Assembly (NCBI GenBank): GCA_041397625.1
Contig: JAWKWH010000005.1
Span: 62,001 to 126,000, forward strand
From: JAWKWH01 sp041397625
GTDB taxonomy: Bacteria > Pseudomonadota > Alphaproteobacteria > Rhizobiales > Rhizobiaceae
DNA length: 64,000 nucleotides
Direction of reading: 5' to 3'
This document shows positions 1 through 8,328 of the stretch, piece by piece. A program made the position numbers and the translations under genes. The notes below the pieces were generated by a model that was not told the origin of the DNA, did not search any database, and saw only the letters and a list, made by a program, of their open reading frames with translations. Within the stretch, counting starts at the first letter, position 1. The number at the start of each line of letters is the position of its first letter.

Positions 1-1
1 T

Positions 2-814
2 GGCGTTCTGGAAGCCTGCGTGGAAGGCGGCATGCCGGTGCTGCTGCTGTCGGCCGGTCAGGCGGGCGCCACCGCACCCGCGGCCGTCGCCGGCGCCGTC
101 GTTCAGGCCGTCGCCGAAGTTCTTGCCGGCCTCGTCTACGTCAACGCCTTGAAGAAGGGGCATCCGGCCATCTTCGGCACCTGGCCTTTCGTCTCCGACC
201 TGCGCACCGGCGCTATGTCGGGTGGATCGGGCGAACAGGCACTGCTGACGGCGGCCTGCGCCCAGATGGCGCATTACTACAACCTTCCGGGCGGTTCGGC
301 CGCCGGGATGGCCGATGCCAAGCTGCCCGACATCCAGTCAGGCTACGAAAAAGGCATCTCCAACGTGCTGGCCGGCCTCTCCGGGCTGAACCTGGTCTAC
401 GAATCTGCCGGAATGCACGGCTCGCTGATGGGCTTTTGCCTGGAAAGCCTGATCATCGACAACGACCTGATCGGCCAGTGTCTGCGCTGTGTGCGCGGCA
501 TCGACGTTTCCGACGACGCATTGTCGCTGGAAACGATTGCCGATGTCTGCCTCAACGGTCCCGGCCACTATCTCGGCCACCAGCAGACGCTGAAGCTGAT
601 GCAGACCGAATATGTCTATCCCGCGCTCGGCGACCGTTCGAGCCCCAAGGAGTGGGTCGAGAAAGGCAAGCCCGACATCGTCGAGCGCGCCGTCGCCGAA
701 AAGCGGCGAATTCTGGAAACCCGTTTTCCGCGGCACGTTTCGCGCGACCTGGATGACCGGATTCGCAAGACATTTGCCAATGTCCACCTGCCACGCGATC
801 ACATGGGCTGGTGA
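2..814 (+). CDS. MttB-family (trimethylamine/quaternary amine) methyltransferase, C-terminal part
   Basis: The frame is open from the window edge and ends at TGA 812-814, so about 270 C-terminal residues of a roughly 500-residue family are present. The Gly/Ala-rich stretch (GQAGATAPAAVAGAVVQAVA), the segment HYYNLPGGSAAGMADAKLPD and the C-terminal LGHQQTLKLMQTEYVYPALGDR are typical of MttB/MtgB-like corrinoid-dependent methyltransferases. These transfer a methyl group from a quaternary or tertiary amine to a corrinoid protein. The visible part contains no in-frame TAG. The family mostly lacks pyrrolysine outside methanogens, and such members include glycine betaine methyltransferases. The substrate cannot be told from this fragment. 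It converges on the dehydratase gene with a 9-nt gap. Confidence 0.85.
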   Translation, partial: GVLEACVEGGMPVLLLSAGQAGATAPAAVAGAVVQAVAEVLAGLVYVNALKKGHPAIFGTWPFVSDLRTGAMSGGSGEQALLTAACAQMAHYYNLPGGSAAGMADAKLPDIQSGYEKGISNVLAGLSGLNLVYESAGMHGSLMGFCLESLIIDNDLIGQCLRCVRGIDVSDDALSLETIADVCLNGPGHYLGHQQTLKLMQTEYVYPALGDRSSPKEWVEKGKPDIVERAVAEKRRILETRFPRHVSRDLDDRIRKTFANVHLPRDHMGW

Positions 815-823
815 CCGCCACGC

Positions 824-2623
824 TCAGTGATTGTCGCGCGGTAGGCCCTTGGTCTGGGCGACACGCTGATACTTGACCGCCGGTTTCAGCACCATGCCGC
901 GCGACAGCTGATCGACCATGCCGCGCTGGATTTCCTGCCACGGCGTCTGATGTTCCGGATAGGCATAGCCGCCGGCGTCCTCGAGCGCCTTGCGCCGCGC
1001 CGCAAGCTCTCCGTCGGAGATCAGGATGTCGGCGGTGAATTTGTTGAGGTCTATGCGTACCCGGTCGCCGCTGTTCAACAACGCCAGCCCGCCGCCGACC
1101 GCCGCTTCCGGCGACGCATTGAGGATCGACGGCGAACCGGACGTTCCCGACTGCCGTCCATCGCCGATACATGGCAGCGAAGTGATCCCCTTTCTGATCA
1201 GATAGGCCGGCGGCTGCATGTTGACCACTTCGGCAGCACCCGGATAGCCCACCGGCCCGGCGCCGCGCATGAACAGCATCGTCTTTTCGTCGATACCCAG
1301 TGAGGGATCGTCGATGCGGGCGTGATAGTCTTCCGGCCCGTCGAAAACGATCGCGACGCCTTCGAAGGCCATCGGATCGTCGGGATTGGACAGATAGCGT
1401 CGGCGGAACTCATCGGAAATCACGCTGGTCTTCATGATGGCGCTGTCGAACAGGTTGCCCTTCAGGTTGATGAAACCGGCATTGTCGACCATGGCGTTGT
1501 CGACCGTACGGATCACATCTGCGTTGCCGATTGGCACATCGCGGCAATTGTCGCCGATCGTCTGGCCGTTCGCGGTAAGCGCTGCCGGATGCGGCAGCAG
1601 GTCGTGGCGCATCAGTTCGGAGATGACAGCCGGCACGCCGCCGGCACGACAATAATCCTCGCCCAGATACTCGCCCGCCGGCTGCAGGTTCACCAGCAAC
1701 GGGATCCTGTATCCGATCGCCTGCCAGTCGTCATTGTCGAGTTTGATCCCCAGATGCCGGGCGATCGCGTTCAGGTGGACTGGCGCGTTGGTCGATCCGC
1801 CGATGGCCGAATTGACCACGATCGCGTTCTCGAACGCTTCCCGCGTCATGATGTCGGTAGGCTTTAGATCGCCATGCACCATATCGACGATGCGCCGGCC
1901 GGTCGCATAGGCCATCTGGCCGCGCTCGCGATAAGGCGCGGGTATCGCCGCCGATCCCGGCAACTGCATACCCAGCGCCTCGGCAAGCGAGTTCATGGTC
2001 GTCGCCGTCCCCATCGTGTTGCAATAGCCGACCGACGGCGCGGACGAGGCGACGATTTCCATGAACTGCTCGTAATCGATCTCGCCCGCTGACAGCCGTT
2101 GGCGCGATTTCCACACCACCGTACCGGAACCGGTGCGCTCGCCTTCGTGCCAGCCGTTCAGCATCGGACCGACCGAAAGCGCAATCGCAGGGATATTGAC
2201 CGTCGCGGCCGCCATCAGCAGCGCCGGCGTGGTCTTGTCGCAGCCGATCGTCAGAACCACGCCGTCAAGCGGATAGCCATAAAGCGTTTCGACGAGGCCG
2301 AGATAGGCGAGATTGCGGTCGAGCGACGCGGTCGGCCGCTTGCCGGTTTCCTGGATCGGGTGCACCGGAAACTCGAATGCGATCCCGCCGGCGGCGACGA
2401 TCCCCTCGCGTATCCGTTTGGCCAGTTCGAGATGATGCCGATTGCAGGGCGACAGGTCGGAGCCGGTCTGCGCAATTCCGATCAGTGGCTTGCCCGACTG
2501 CAGTTCCTCGCGCGTGATACCGAAATTCAGATACCGTTCGATATAAAGCGCCGTCATGCCCGGATCGTCCGGGTTGTCGAACCAGGCTTGCGATCTGAGC
2601 TTGAGAGATGTTTTCCTGGCCAT
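824..2623 (-). CDS. IlvD/Edd-family sugar-acid dehydratase
   Basis: This is a 599-residue member of the IlvD/Edd dehydratases, Fe-S enzymes that remove water from 2,3-dihydroxy acids. Candidate cluster cysteines lie at about residues 60 (SPCN), 128 (TIGCDK) and 201 (GYCN). The C-terminal segment PCIGDGRQSGTSGSPSILN is the family signature. The start is the ATG at 2621-2623, which has AGGAG just upstream. A longer frame to 2668 adds residues that do not resemble the family. The opening (SQAWFDNPDDPGMTALYIERY) is closer to pentonate (arabinonate/xylonate) dehydratases than to biosynthetic IlvD, so a sugar-acid substrate is likely but not proven. No sugar dehydrogenase or aldolase partner is adjacent. 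Confidence 0.88.
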   Translation of the reverse strand: MARKTSLKLRSQAWFDNPDDPGMTALYIERYLNFGITREELQSGKPLIGIAQTGSDLSPCNRHHLELAKRIREGIVAAGGIAFEFPVHPIQETGKRPTASLDRNLAYLGLVETLYGYPLDGVVLTIGCDKTTPALLMAAATVNIPAIALSVGPMLNGWHEGERTGSGTVVWKSRQRLSAGEIDYEQFMEIVASSAPSVGYCNTMGTATTMNSLAEALGMQLPGSAAIPAPYRERGQMAYATGRRIVDMVHGDLKPTDIMTREAFENAIVVNSAIGGSTNAPVHLNAIARHLGIKLDNDDWQAIGYRIPLLVNLQPAGEYLGEDYCRAGGVPAVISELMRHDLLPHPAALTANGQTIGDNCRDVPIGNADVIRTVDNAMVDNAGFINLKGNLFDSAIMKTSVISDEFRRRYLSNPDDPMAFEGVAIVFDGPEDYHARIDDPSLGIDEKTMLFMRGAGPVGYPGAAEVVNMQPPAYLIRKGITSLPCIGDGRQSGTSGSPSILNASPEAAVGGGLALLNSGDRVRIDLNKFTADILISDGELAARRKALEDAGGYAYPEHQTPWQEIQRGMVDQLSRGMVLKPAVKYQRVAQTKGLPRDNH

Positions 2624-2748
2624 GTCGTCTCCTGCCCGCTTTACCCTCATCGATATTTCATGGCGCAAACCGCCGCAAGCACGATGGACAGCATCGACAT
2701 TGCGGTGTTACCGGTACGCTGACTTCGAACCGACGCAAGGAAACGATC

Positions 2749-3198
2749 ATGGCCGTGAACATGGATGGCGAAGAGCGCATCGAGGCGCCGTTGGAGAAGG
2801 TCTGGGAAGCGCTGAACGACCCCGAAATCCTGAAGGCGTGCATTCCCGGCTGCGAAGCGCTCGAAATGAGCTCGCCGACAGAGATGACGGCGACGGTCAA
2901 GCTCAAGATCGGTCCGATCAAGGCGACGTTTTCCGGTGACGTGGAGCTGAAAAATCTCAACCCGCCGCATTCCTACACCATCGCCGGCGAGGGCAAGGGC
3001 GGCGTTGCCGGATTTGCCAAGGGCGGTGCCGATGTGCAGTTGGCCGAGGACGGCCCTGGCGCGACGATCCTTACCTACAAGGCAAAAGCCGATGTCGGTG
3101 GCAAGATGGCCCAGCTCGGCAGCCGGCTGATCCAGTCGACATCAAAGAAACTCGCCGGGAAATTCTTCAGCGATTTCAACGCCAAGGTGAGCGGCTAG
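2749..3198 (+). CDS. coxG: CoxG-like SRPBCC-family protein
   Basis: This 149-residue protein has the SRPBCC/CoxG pattern: an N-terminal EAPLEKVWEALNDPEILKAC, then IPGCEALE, and a C-terminal LGSRLIQSTSKKLAGKFFSDF helix. CoxG is the membrane-recruiting accessory subunit of aerobic carbon monoxide dehydrogenase and related molybdenum hydroxylases. Homologues occur with many Mo-hydroxylase or uncharacterised catabolic genes. The start ATG at 2749 has AAGGAAA upstream. No coxMSL genes flank it. Two Mo hydroxylases occur elsewhere in the window, at 31-35 kb and 59-63 kb, so any partnership is only inferred. It converges on the crotonase gene. Confidence 0.8.
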   Translation: MAVNMDGEERIEAPLEKVWEALNDPEILKACIPGCEALEMSSPTEMTATVKLKIGPIKATFSGDVELKNLNPPHSYTIAGEGKGGVAGFAKGGADVQLAEDGPGATILTYKAKADVGGKMAQLGSRLIQSTSKKLAGKFFSDFNAKVSG

Positions 3199-3222
3199 AA
3201 CAGTTCGGTCCCACAAACCCGG

Positions 3223-4014
3223 CTATTTGCGCCGGTAGTTGGCTGGCCGCTTCTCCAGAAACGCAGCCACGCCCTCCTTGTAGTCATCCGAAAAGCCCGC
3301 CTCGCGCTGCAAGGTGCGTTCAAGCTGCAACTGCTCCTCCAGCGTGTTGCCTGAAGCGGCGTGGATGGCCCTCTTGGTCAGGGCGTAGGCATGTGACGGG
3401 CCATTGGCGAGGCTTTGAGCCAGCGCATGGGTTTCGTCCATCAGCGCCTCGTCGTCGACCGCGCGCCAGATCAGTCCCCACGCGGCAGCGTCCTCGGCCG
3501 AGAGCGGATGCGCCGTCAGCGCCAGCGCCTTGGCGCGCGCCTCGCCGAGGCGTCGTGTCAGCCAGTAGGTTCCGCCGGCATCCGGTATGAGGCCGATCTT
3601 GGAGAAGGCCTGGATGAACCTGGCGGATTTTGCCGCCAGCACGATGTCGGTCGAAAGCGCGATATTGGCGCCGGCACCGGCGGCGACGCCGTTAACCGCG
3701 GCGATCACCATCTTGTCCGTGGAACGGATGCGCTTGATCAGCGGATTGTAGAGCGTTTCGAGGGACTGGCCGAGATCGGGCCGTGCACCGGAGATCGACG
3801 GATCCCGGTCCGAGAGATCCTGTCCCGCGCAGAACCCGCGCCCGGCGCCGGTCAGCACGATCACGCGGCAGTCCTCGTCGGCTTCGAGCGCCTCGAGCGC
3901 ATCGCGCAGTGACGCGTGCAGCTCGGCGGTAAAGGCATTGAGACGGTCAGGGCGGTTCAGCGTCAGCACCGCATAGCCGTCATGGCGTTCGTTCAGGAGG
4001 ACCGGTTCCGTCAT
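3223..4014 (-). CDS. paaG: Enoyl-CoA hydratase/isomerase, PaaG-like
   Basis: This is a 263-residue crotonase-fold protein. The oxyanion-hole segments are AGRGFCAGQDLSDRD (about residues 62-76) and NGVAAGAGANIALSTDIVLA. The segment IGLIPDAGGTYWLTRRLGEA places Asp where crotonases have the second catalytic Glu, as in PaaG-type 1,2-epoxyphenylacetyl-CoA isomerases. The start ATG at 4012-4014 has ACAGGA upstream. No other phenylacetate genes are in the window, so the substrate may be another acyl-CoA with the same ring-expansion or isomerisation chemistry. The crotonase call is firm and the PaaG assignment moderate. Confidence 0.82.
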   Translation of the reverse strand: MTEPVLLNERHDGYAVLTLNRPDRLNAFTAELHASLRDALEALEADEDCRVIVLTGAGRGFCAGQDLSDRDPSISGARPDLGQSLETLYNPLIKRIRSTDKMVIAAVNGVAAGAGANIALSTDIVLAAKSARFIQAFSKIGLIPDAGGTYWLTRRLGEARAKALALTAHPLSAEDAAAWGLIWRAVDDEALMDETHALAQSLANGPSHAYALTKRAIHAASGNTLEEQLQLERTLQREAGFSDDYKEGVAAFLEKRPANYRRK

Positions 4015-4098
4015 CGCGCATCCTGTCACTGTGTTGGCAACCATCGGGCGACATTCGCATGCCGGCAGGTCGCGTTCAAATCCGATTTGGCGAGATTG

Positions 4099-7000
4099 TC
4101 AGAATTTGCCGATGATATTGACGAAAAAGCCCTGATCGTCGAACACGACGTCGCGCAGGTCGTCGGAGAACCGGCCGAAATTATAGCCGACGCCGAGTTT
4201 GAAATTGTCGCCGAAATGCCGATAGATCGCCGCCAGGGCACCAAACTCGGTCGTATCCTGGCCCGGTATGTACATCACCCGCGCCTCCAGCAGCACATCC
4301 CAGTGTTTCACGATGTGCAGATCGGTTCGCACGATGCCGAGATGGGCGATCGACTGCTCCCATGCGCTTGCGCCGCGCGCGCGGATCTCGCCGACGCGCA
4401 CGCCGTATTTGCCGCCGATCGACAACCACGGCCGAACATCGAACGTGGCGTCGAGCGACAGGATGTGGCTTCGCTGCGAGGGGCCGAGCAGATCGCCGGC
4501 GACATTGACCTGGTTGGCGCCGGGCAGATCGTAAAGATAGGTATATTTGAACAGTGCGTTGATGCGGTCGTTGTCGGTCGGGCGATAGGCATAGCCGATC
4601 GACGCCTCGACATAGTTGCCGTCACGGAACGACGTGCCCTTCGCCTTCGACAGAACGGCGTCCATCTTGGCGATCAGCCGCCAGTTTTCCATGGTGCGCC
4701 ACTCGAGGCCGGCGGCGAACAGCCAGGTGTTCTGGTCGCGCGTCCCATCGGTCGACTCCTCGAAACGCGCCTCGCCGCGAACCCTCGCGGTGATGCCCGC
4801 CTCCTCGTCATTGTAGCCGACCGACATCGAGAACGCCTTGCGGTCGAAATCGCTGCGCTCCAGACCGGTCGTCGGATCGACGGAAGAGTCGTTGATCCGC
4901 GCCATCTCGATCCCGCCATTGACGGTCCAGATCGCATCCGGCGTGTAGACGACGCCGTAGGCCTGGGTCATTGACCGACGGCGGCCGAATATGTCGAAAT
5001 TGTTTTCGCTGTAAGCCGACAGCGTGTCGCTCATCTTGCGCTTCGCGCCGACGACAAGCGATCCGCGATCGTCTCCCACCAGCGCATAGCTGGAGGTATC
5101 GCTGAACGAGCGATCGGGATCGAGTTCGTAACCGACATAGTAGTGATCGTCTGCGGTGGGATCGTAGGTCACGCCCGCCAGGGCGCCAACACCGGTACTG
5201 CCATAGGAAACCTCGCCGGTTACGCCGACCTTCTCGGTCAGCCTGAACTCGGCGCCGACGCCAATCCGGTCGTTGCGATGGATGTCGCCCGACAGATCGA
5301 CCGTTCCCTGGCCGAACAGGTAGAACAGGCGGCCGTCGTCGGGCCTGAATTCCAGCCTGGCGCCGATGTCGGTCCGCCGGCCGTTATATCCGGCCTTGGT
5401 GGTGCCGGGGCTGGCCAGCCGCGCATGCTCGACGCCGAGCGCAATCTGCCAGCGATCGTCGAACTTGAACGTCACGGAGCCGGAGCCAAGCCGTTTCCGC
5501 TTGCCCGAGGCATCTTCGAAATCATCATAGGTCAGCTTGAGCGCCGTCTTTGCCGTCAGATCGACCTCGGCATGGGCGCCCCAGATACGCTGGTCGATAT
5601 TGACCTGCTCGGCAAGCGTCGCAAAACCGCTTTCCTTTTCTTCGTAATAGCCGCCGATCGACCCGGTTATCCGGTCGTTGGTGATCTCTCCCAACGAAGC
5701 GCGGGCCCGCAGGCGCCATGCCTTTGCGGCCACGCCCCTGACGCCCGACGCCGGCTTGTCGTCGATCGTGATGCCGCCGTCGGTGGAGAACGAATTGGAG
5801 AAACCGGGGCCGTCCGACTGGGCGAACTCCGCCTCCAGATAGGTCTCGTCCGACATGCGCAACTGCAGGTCGGCGCCATAGGCGATCTGGTCGGCTGCGC
5901 CCGTCTTTTCGCTCATGCCGGTGGCGCCGATGCGTACATGTTCTCCGAACCAGTGCTGGAAGCGGCCGCCATAGACATAACCATCGACGTCACCGGCCGC
6001 CGGCGTGAACTCGTACTGGACCACAAGATAGACCTCGTGCCCGTCCAGCGCTCCGTCGCGCACCGGGTCCGAACCGCCGGTGATCGACGACAGCGGTTTC
6101 ATCAGGATGATGATGCCCTGGATCGGGTCGATGTCGTAATCCGTGCCGTATTGCAGGCGCCGCCTTTCGACCAGCGCGCCTGTGGTCCCGTCACGTATCT
6201 CGACCAGTACCGTTTCGGAGCCCGCGACAATGTCCTGATACTTCAGGAAATAGGCAGAACCGCCGGTACCGCGGAACACGTCGCGATGCGGCAGCGTTCC
6301 CGGCTGGGCGGCATAGGTGGTGACCTCGGTACGCCGTTCGCCGAACGACGTGGTTTCCGGCGAGCGATAGATGCCGCTGGCACCGTAGAGCGCCCGGTCC
6401 GAACGCATCAGCTCGGTGCCGGAAATCTTGGTCTTGTAGTTGCCCCACATTACGTGGCTGTCGCCGCGCTCCAGCCGAACGTAGAACTTGCCGCGCGTCG
6501 GAGCGTCCTCGACCGAGGTCGAATCGTCGCCATAGACCGGATAGTAATCGTCCGGATCGAGCCGGCGCAGCAGGTCGCGGGCGCTCTTTTCATCGAAACC
6601 CTTGAACAAACTACCAATTTCGCCTTCGCCGGTGTCGGCGGCGGCGGTCAGCAACGTCCGGCCCTTGATCTTGCCCTTCAGGTAGAAGGCGAGCCGGCCC
6701 TTGGTGTAGACCTTGCCAAACTCGCCTGGCCTGACCGTCTCGATGCCCGCATCGCCATCGCGATAACCGATTGTCGCATCGGCGATCGCAACATAGAACC
6801 AGTCATTGGCTGGGATGTTGACCGCGCGGTCGAACTCGACGCCACCGTCCTCCCCGCCATTGACCTGCACCGAGACGGAATGATCGCCGGCAGGCAGGAT
6901 ACGCTGGACAACGAAGGCGCTGTCACGGTCGACCGGAACCTCGTCTCCCATGATGCGAACGTCATAGCCCGGCGGAACGTCGCTGCCGTAGACCGTAATC

Positions 7001-8244
7001 GTGCCGCCATGGATCGGAATATTGCGCCTGGCGGTCCGGTCTTCCCCGAAACCCGGCGCGACCGCCGCATCCTTCGGCTCGTGGCCGTCATTGAAGCGTA
7101 TCGTCCGCGCAAGGCTCAGCGGCTCGGTCTCGTCGAACCTGCCTTGCGCGTCATAGACACGCAGCACGTAGAGGTAGTCTGCCGGTCCGTCGGCCGGCAT
7201 CGTCCAGAATGCGGTGCCGTTGATGGCGACCGGCAGGACTACCGCCGAGCGGCCGGCATGTTCTCCGTCCTTTGCAGTAATCCAGATCTCGGCGCGGTTT
7301 ATGAATGCCGGATAGTTGGCGGTCGCCAGGAAAGTCACCTGCTCGCCGGCGAGATAGCTACGGCGCACCGGCATGGTCGAGACATTGAGCATCGGCGTTA
7401 CGTCGAGCCCGTCGAACTTGACCTGGATATTCATCGCATCCAGCGCGGCATTGGCGCTGCGGCCGCCGCCATCCGGCACGGGCGTACCGGCAACATGTTC
7501 GCCGTCGACGCTGATGGAGAACATGATCTCCGGATCGACATCCGGTGGCGTGGTGGTCCTGCGCACCGATCCCGTCGTCAAACGCCCGGCCTTTTGTCCT
7601 TTCTTCCTCGGGCTGACATAGCGCGAGCCCGTATCGTTTGACGCGACCTGAACATGACCGGTCTTCGCCGGCAGGGGCGGTCGGATTTTGGCGGCCCGCG
7701 GATCGGGCGCATCATCAACGCCGCGTCCGCGGTCGACGACACCGGAAGCCGAAGCCACGCCCGAGGCCCCGATATCCGGCGGACCGAATGCCTTACCGAT
7801 CTTCATCTCGTCGTTTTCGGCGGCATCATCCACCGGTATTGCGGGTCCTTCGAGATTGAAGATCGGCTCGGCAACCGTGGCGAAGACCGGAATTTGTCCG
7901 GTCATTCGCGGTGAACCGGGTCCGAGCGGCAGCGGGTCGGGCGCCGTCGTCCCCTCTGTTGCCTCGTTTGGCCCAACCGCCGCGGGTGGAGCGGTCGGGT
8001 CCGGCGCATCATGCGGATTACGGCTTGCATCATGCAGCCGGTCAGCCTTGGAGGCAACATTGCTGATGGAGATGGAAAAAGCGGGTTGCGGGGTTTCGAG
8101 CGCGGCTTCGCCGGCGGAAGCGGTCAACAGAAGTGTGGAAGAAAGGACGGCAGCAAGTGCCTTGCCGGCACCTGCTACAACATGGCCGGGCAGAATCCTC
8201 CGGCCTGCGCGGCGAGCGCGCCTCGTTTTATCCGCCCACGACAA
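4099..8244 (-). CDS. Large secreted protein with C-terminal outer-membrane beta-barrel
   Basis: This is a 1381-residue protein. The basic N-terminus followed by a hydrophobic stretch ending ASAGEA (about residue 47) looks like a long signal peptide. Next come a Pro/Asp-rich low-complexity region (about 48-240), two Ig-like beta domains (about 246-390 and 406-490) and a conserved block LDPDDYYPVYGDDS (about 561). A long series of alternating amphipathic strands follows, ending in Phe (NIIGKF), the classic C-terminal signal for BamA-mediated outer-membrane insertion. I infer a large outer-membrane beta-barrel with periplasmic domains. The start is a TTG at 8242-8244 without a clear ribosome site and is uncertain. 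It is the last gene of the DUF11 operon, 84 nt after the previous one, so it may anchor or export the other three products. No plug or TonB box was recognised. Confidence 0.72.
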   Translation of the reverse strand: MSWADKTRRARRAGRRILPGHVVAGAGKALAAVLSSTLLLTASAGEAALETPQPAFSISISNVASKADRLHDASRNPHDAPDPTAPPAAVGPNEATEGTTAPDPLPLGPGSPRMTGQIPVFATVAEPIFNLEGPAIPVDDAAENDEMKIGKAFGPPDIGASGVASASGVVDRGRGVDDAPDPRAAKIRPPLPAKTGHVQVASNDTGSRYVSPRKKGQKAGRLTTGSVRRTTTPPDVDPEIMFSISVDGEHVAGTPVPDGGGRSANAALDAMNIQVKFDGLDVTPMLNVSTMPVRRSYLAGEQVTFLATANYPAFINRAEIWITAKDGEHAGRSAVVLPVAINGTAFWTMPADGPADYLYVLRVYDAQGRFDETEPLSLARTIRFNDGHEPKDAAVAPGFGEDRTARRNIPIHGGTITVYGSDVPPGYDVRIMGDEVPVDRDSAFVVQRILPAGDHSVSVQVNGGEDGGVEFDRAVNIPANDWFYVAIADATIGYRDGDAGIETVRPGEFGKVYTKGRLAFYLKGKIKGRTLLTAAADTGEGEIGSLFKGFDEKSARDLLRRLDPDDYYPVYGDDSTSVEDAPTRGKFYVRLERGDSHVMWGNYKTKISGTELMRSDRALYGASGIYRSPETTSFGERRTEVTTYAAQPGTLPHRDVFRGTGGSAYFLKYQDIVAGSETVLVEIRDGTTGALVERRRLQYGTDYDIDPIQGIIILMKPLSSITGGSDPVRDGALDGHEVYLVVQYEFTPAAGDVDGYVYGGRFQHWFGEHVRIGATGMSEKTGAADQIAYGADLQLRMSDETYLEAEFAQSDGPGFSNSFSTDGGITIDDKPASGVRGVAAKAWRLRARASLGEITNDRITGSIGGYYEEKESGFATLAEQVNIDQRIWGAHAEVDLTAKTALKLTYDDFEDASGKRKRLGSGSVTFKFDDRWQIALGVEHARLASPGTTKAGYNGRRTDIGARLEFRPDDGRLFYLFGQGTVDLSGDIHRNDRIGVGAEFRLTEKVGVTGEVSYGSTGVGALAGVTYDPTADDHYYVGYELDPDRSFSDTSSYALVGDDRGSLVVGAKRKMSDTLSAYSENNFDIFGRRRSMTQAYGVVYTPDAIWTVNGGIEMARINDSSVDPTTGLERSDFDRKAFSMSVGYNDEEAGITARVRGEARFEESTDGTRDQNTWLFAAGLEWRTMENWRLIAKMDAVLSKAKGTSFRDGNYVEASIGYAYRPTDNDRINALFKYTYLYDLPGANQVNVAGDLLGPSQRSHILSLDATFDVRPWLSIGGKYGVRVGEIRARGASAWEQSIAHLGIVRTDLHIVKHWDVLLEARVMYIPGQDTTEFGALAAIYRHFGDNFKLGVGYNFGRFSDDLRDVVFDDQGFFVNIIGKF

Positions 8245-8279
8245 ATCTGGACCCGCTTATTCAAAACGAGTCCGAGTCT

Positions 8280-8296
8280 TTAACGTTTATGGTTAA
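8280..8296 (-). promoter_or_regulatory. Candidate CtrA-binding site
   Basis: Read on the minus strand, this is TTAACCATAAACGTTAA. It holds the CtrA half-site octamer TTAACCAT and a second TTAA nine bases away, about 35 bases before the putative TTG start of the beta-barrel gene. CtrA is the cell-cycle response regulator of alphaproteobacteria and often controls envelope and surface-structure genes. The spacing is two bases longer than the usual TTAA-N7-TTAA, so this is a candidate only. Confidence 0.4.
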
Positions 8297-8328
8297 CGCT
8301 GGGTAAAGAACTGTACGTATGGTTGCAT

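Noticed and set aside
2749..3198. CoxG-like gene considered as evidence for a CO dehydrogenase operon
   Set aside because: No coxMSL genes flank it, and the Mo large subunit at 59 kb lacks the CO-dehydrogenase active-site Cys loop.
5143..7641. 832-codon open frame on the plus strand opposite the beta-barrel gene
   Set aside because: It is antisense to a gene with a signal peptide, Ig-like domains and barrel strands. Its translation is Arg/Asp/Val-rich without domain features, typical of the complementary frame of GC-rich DNA.
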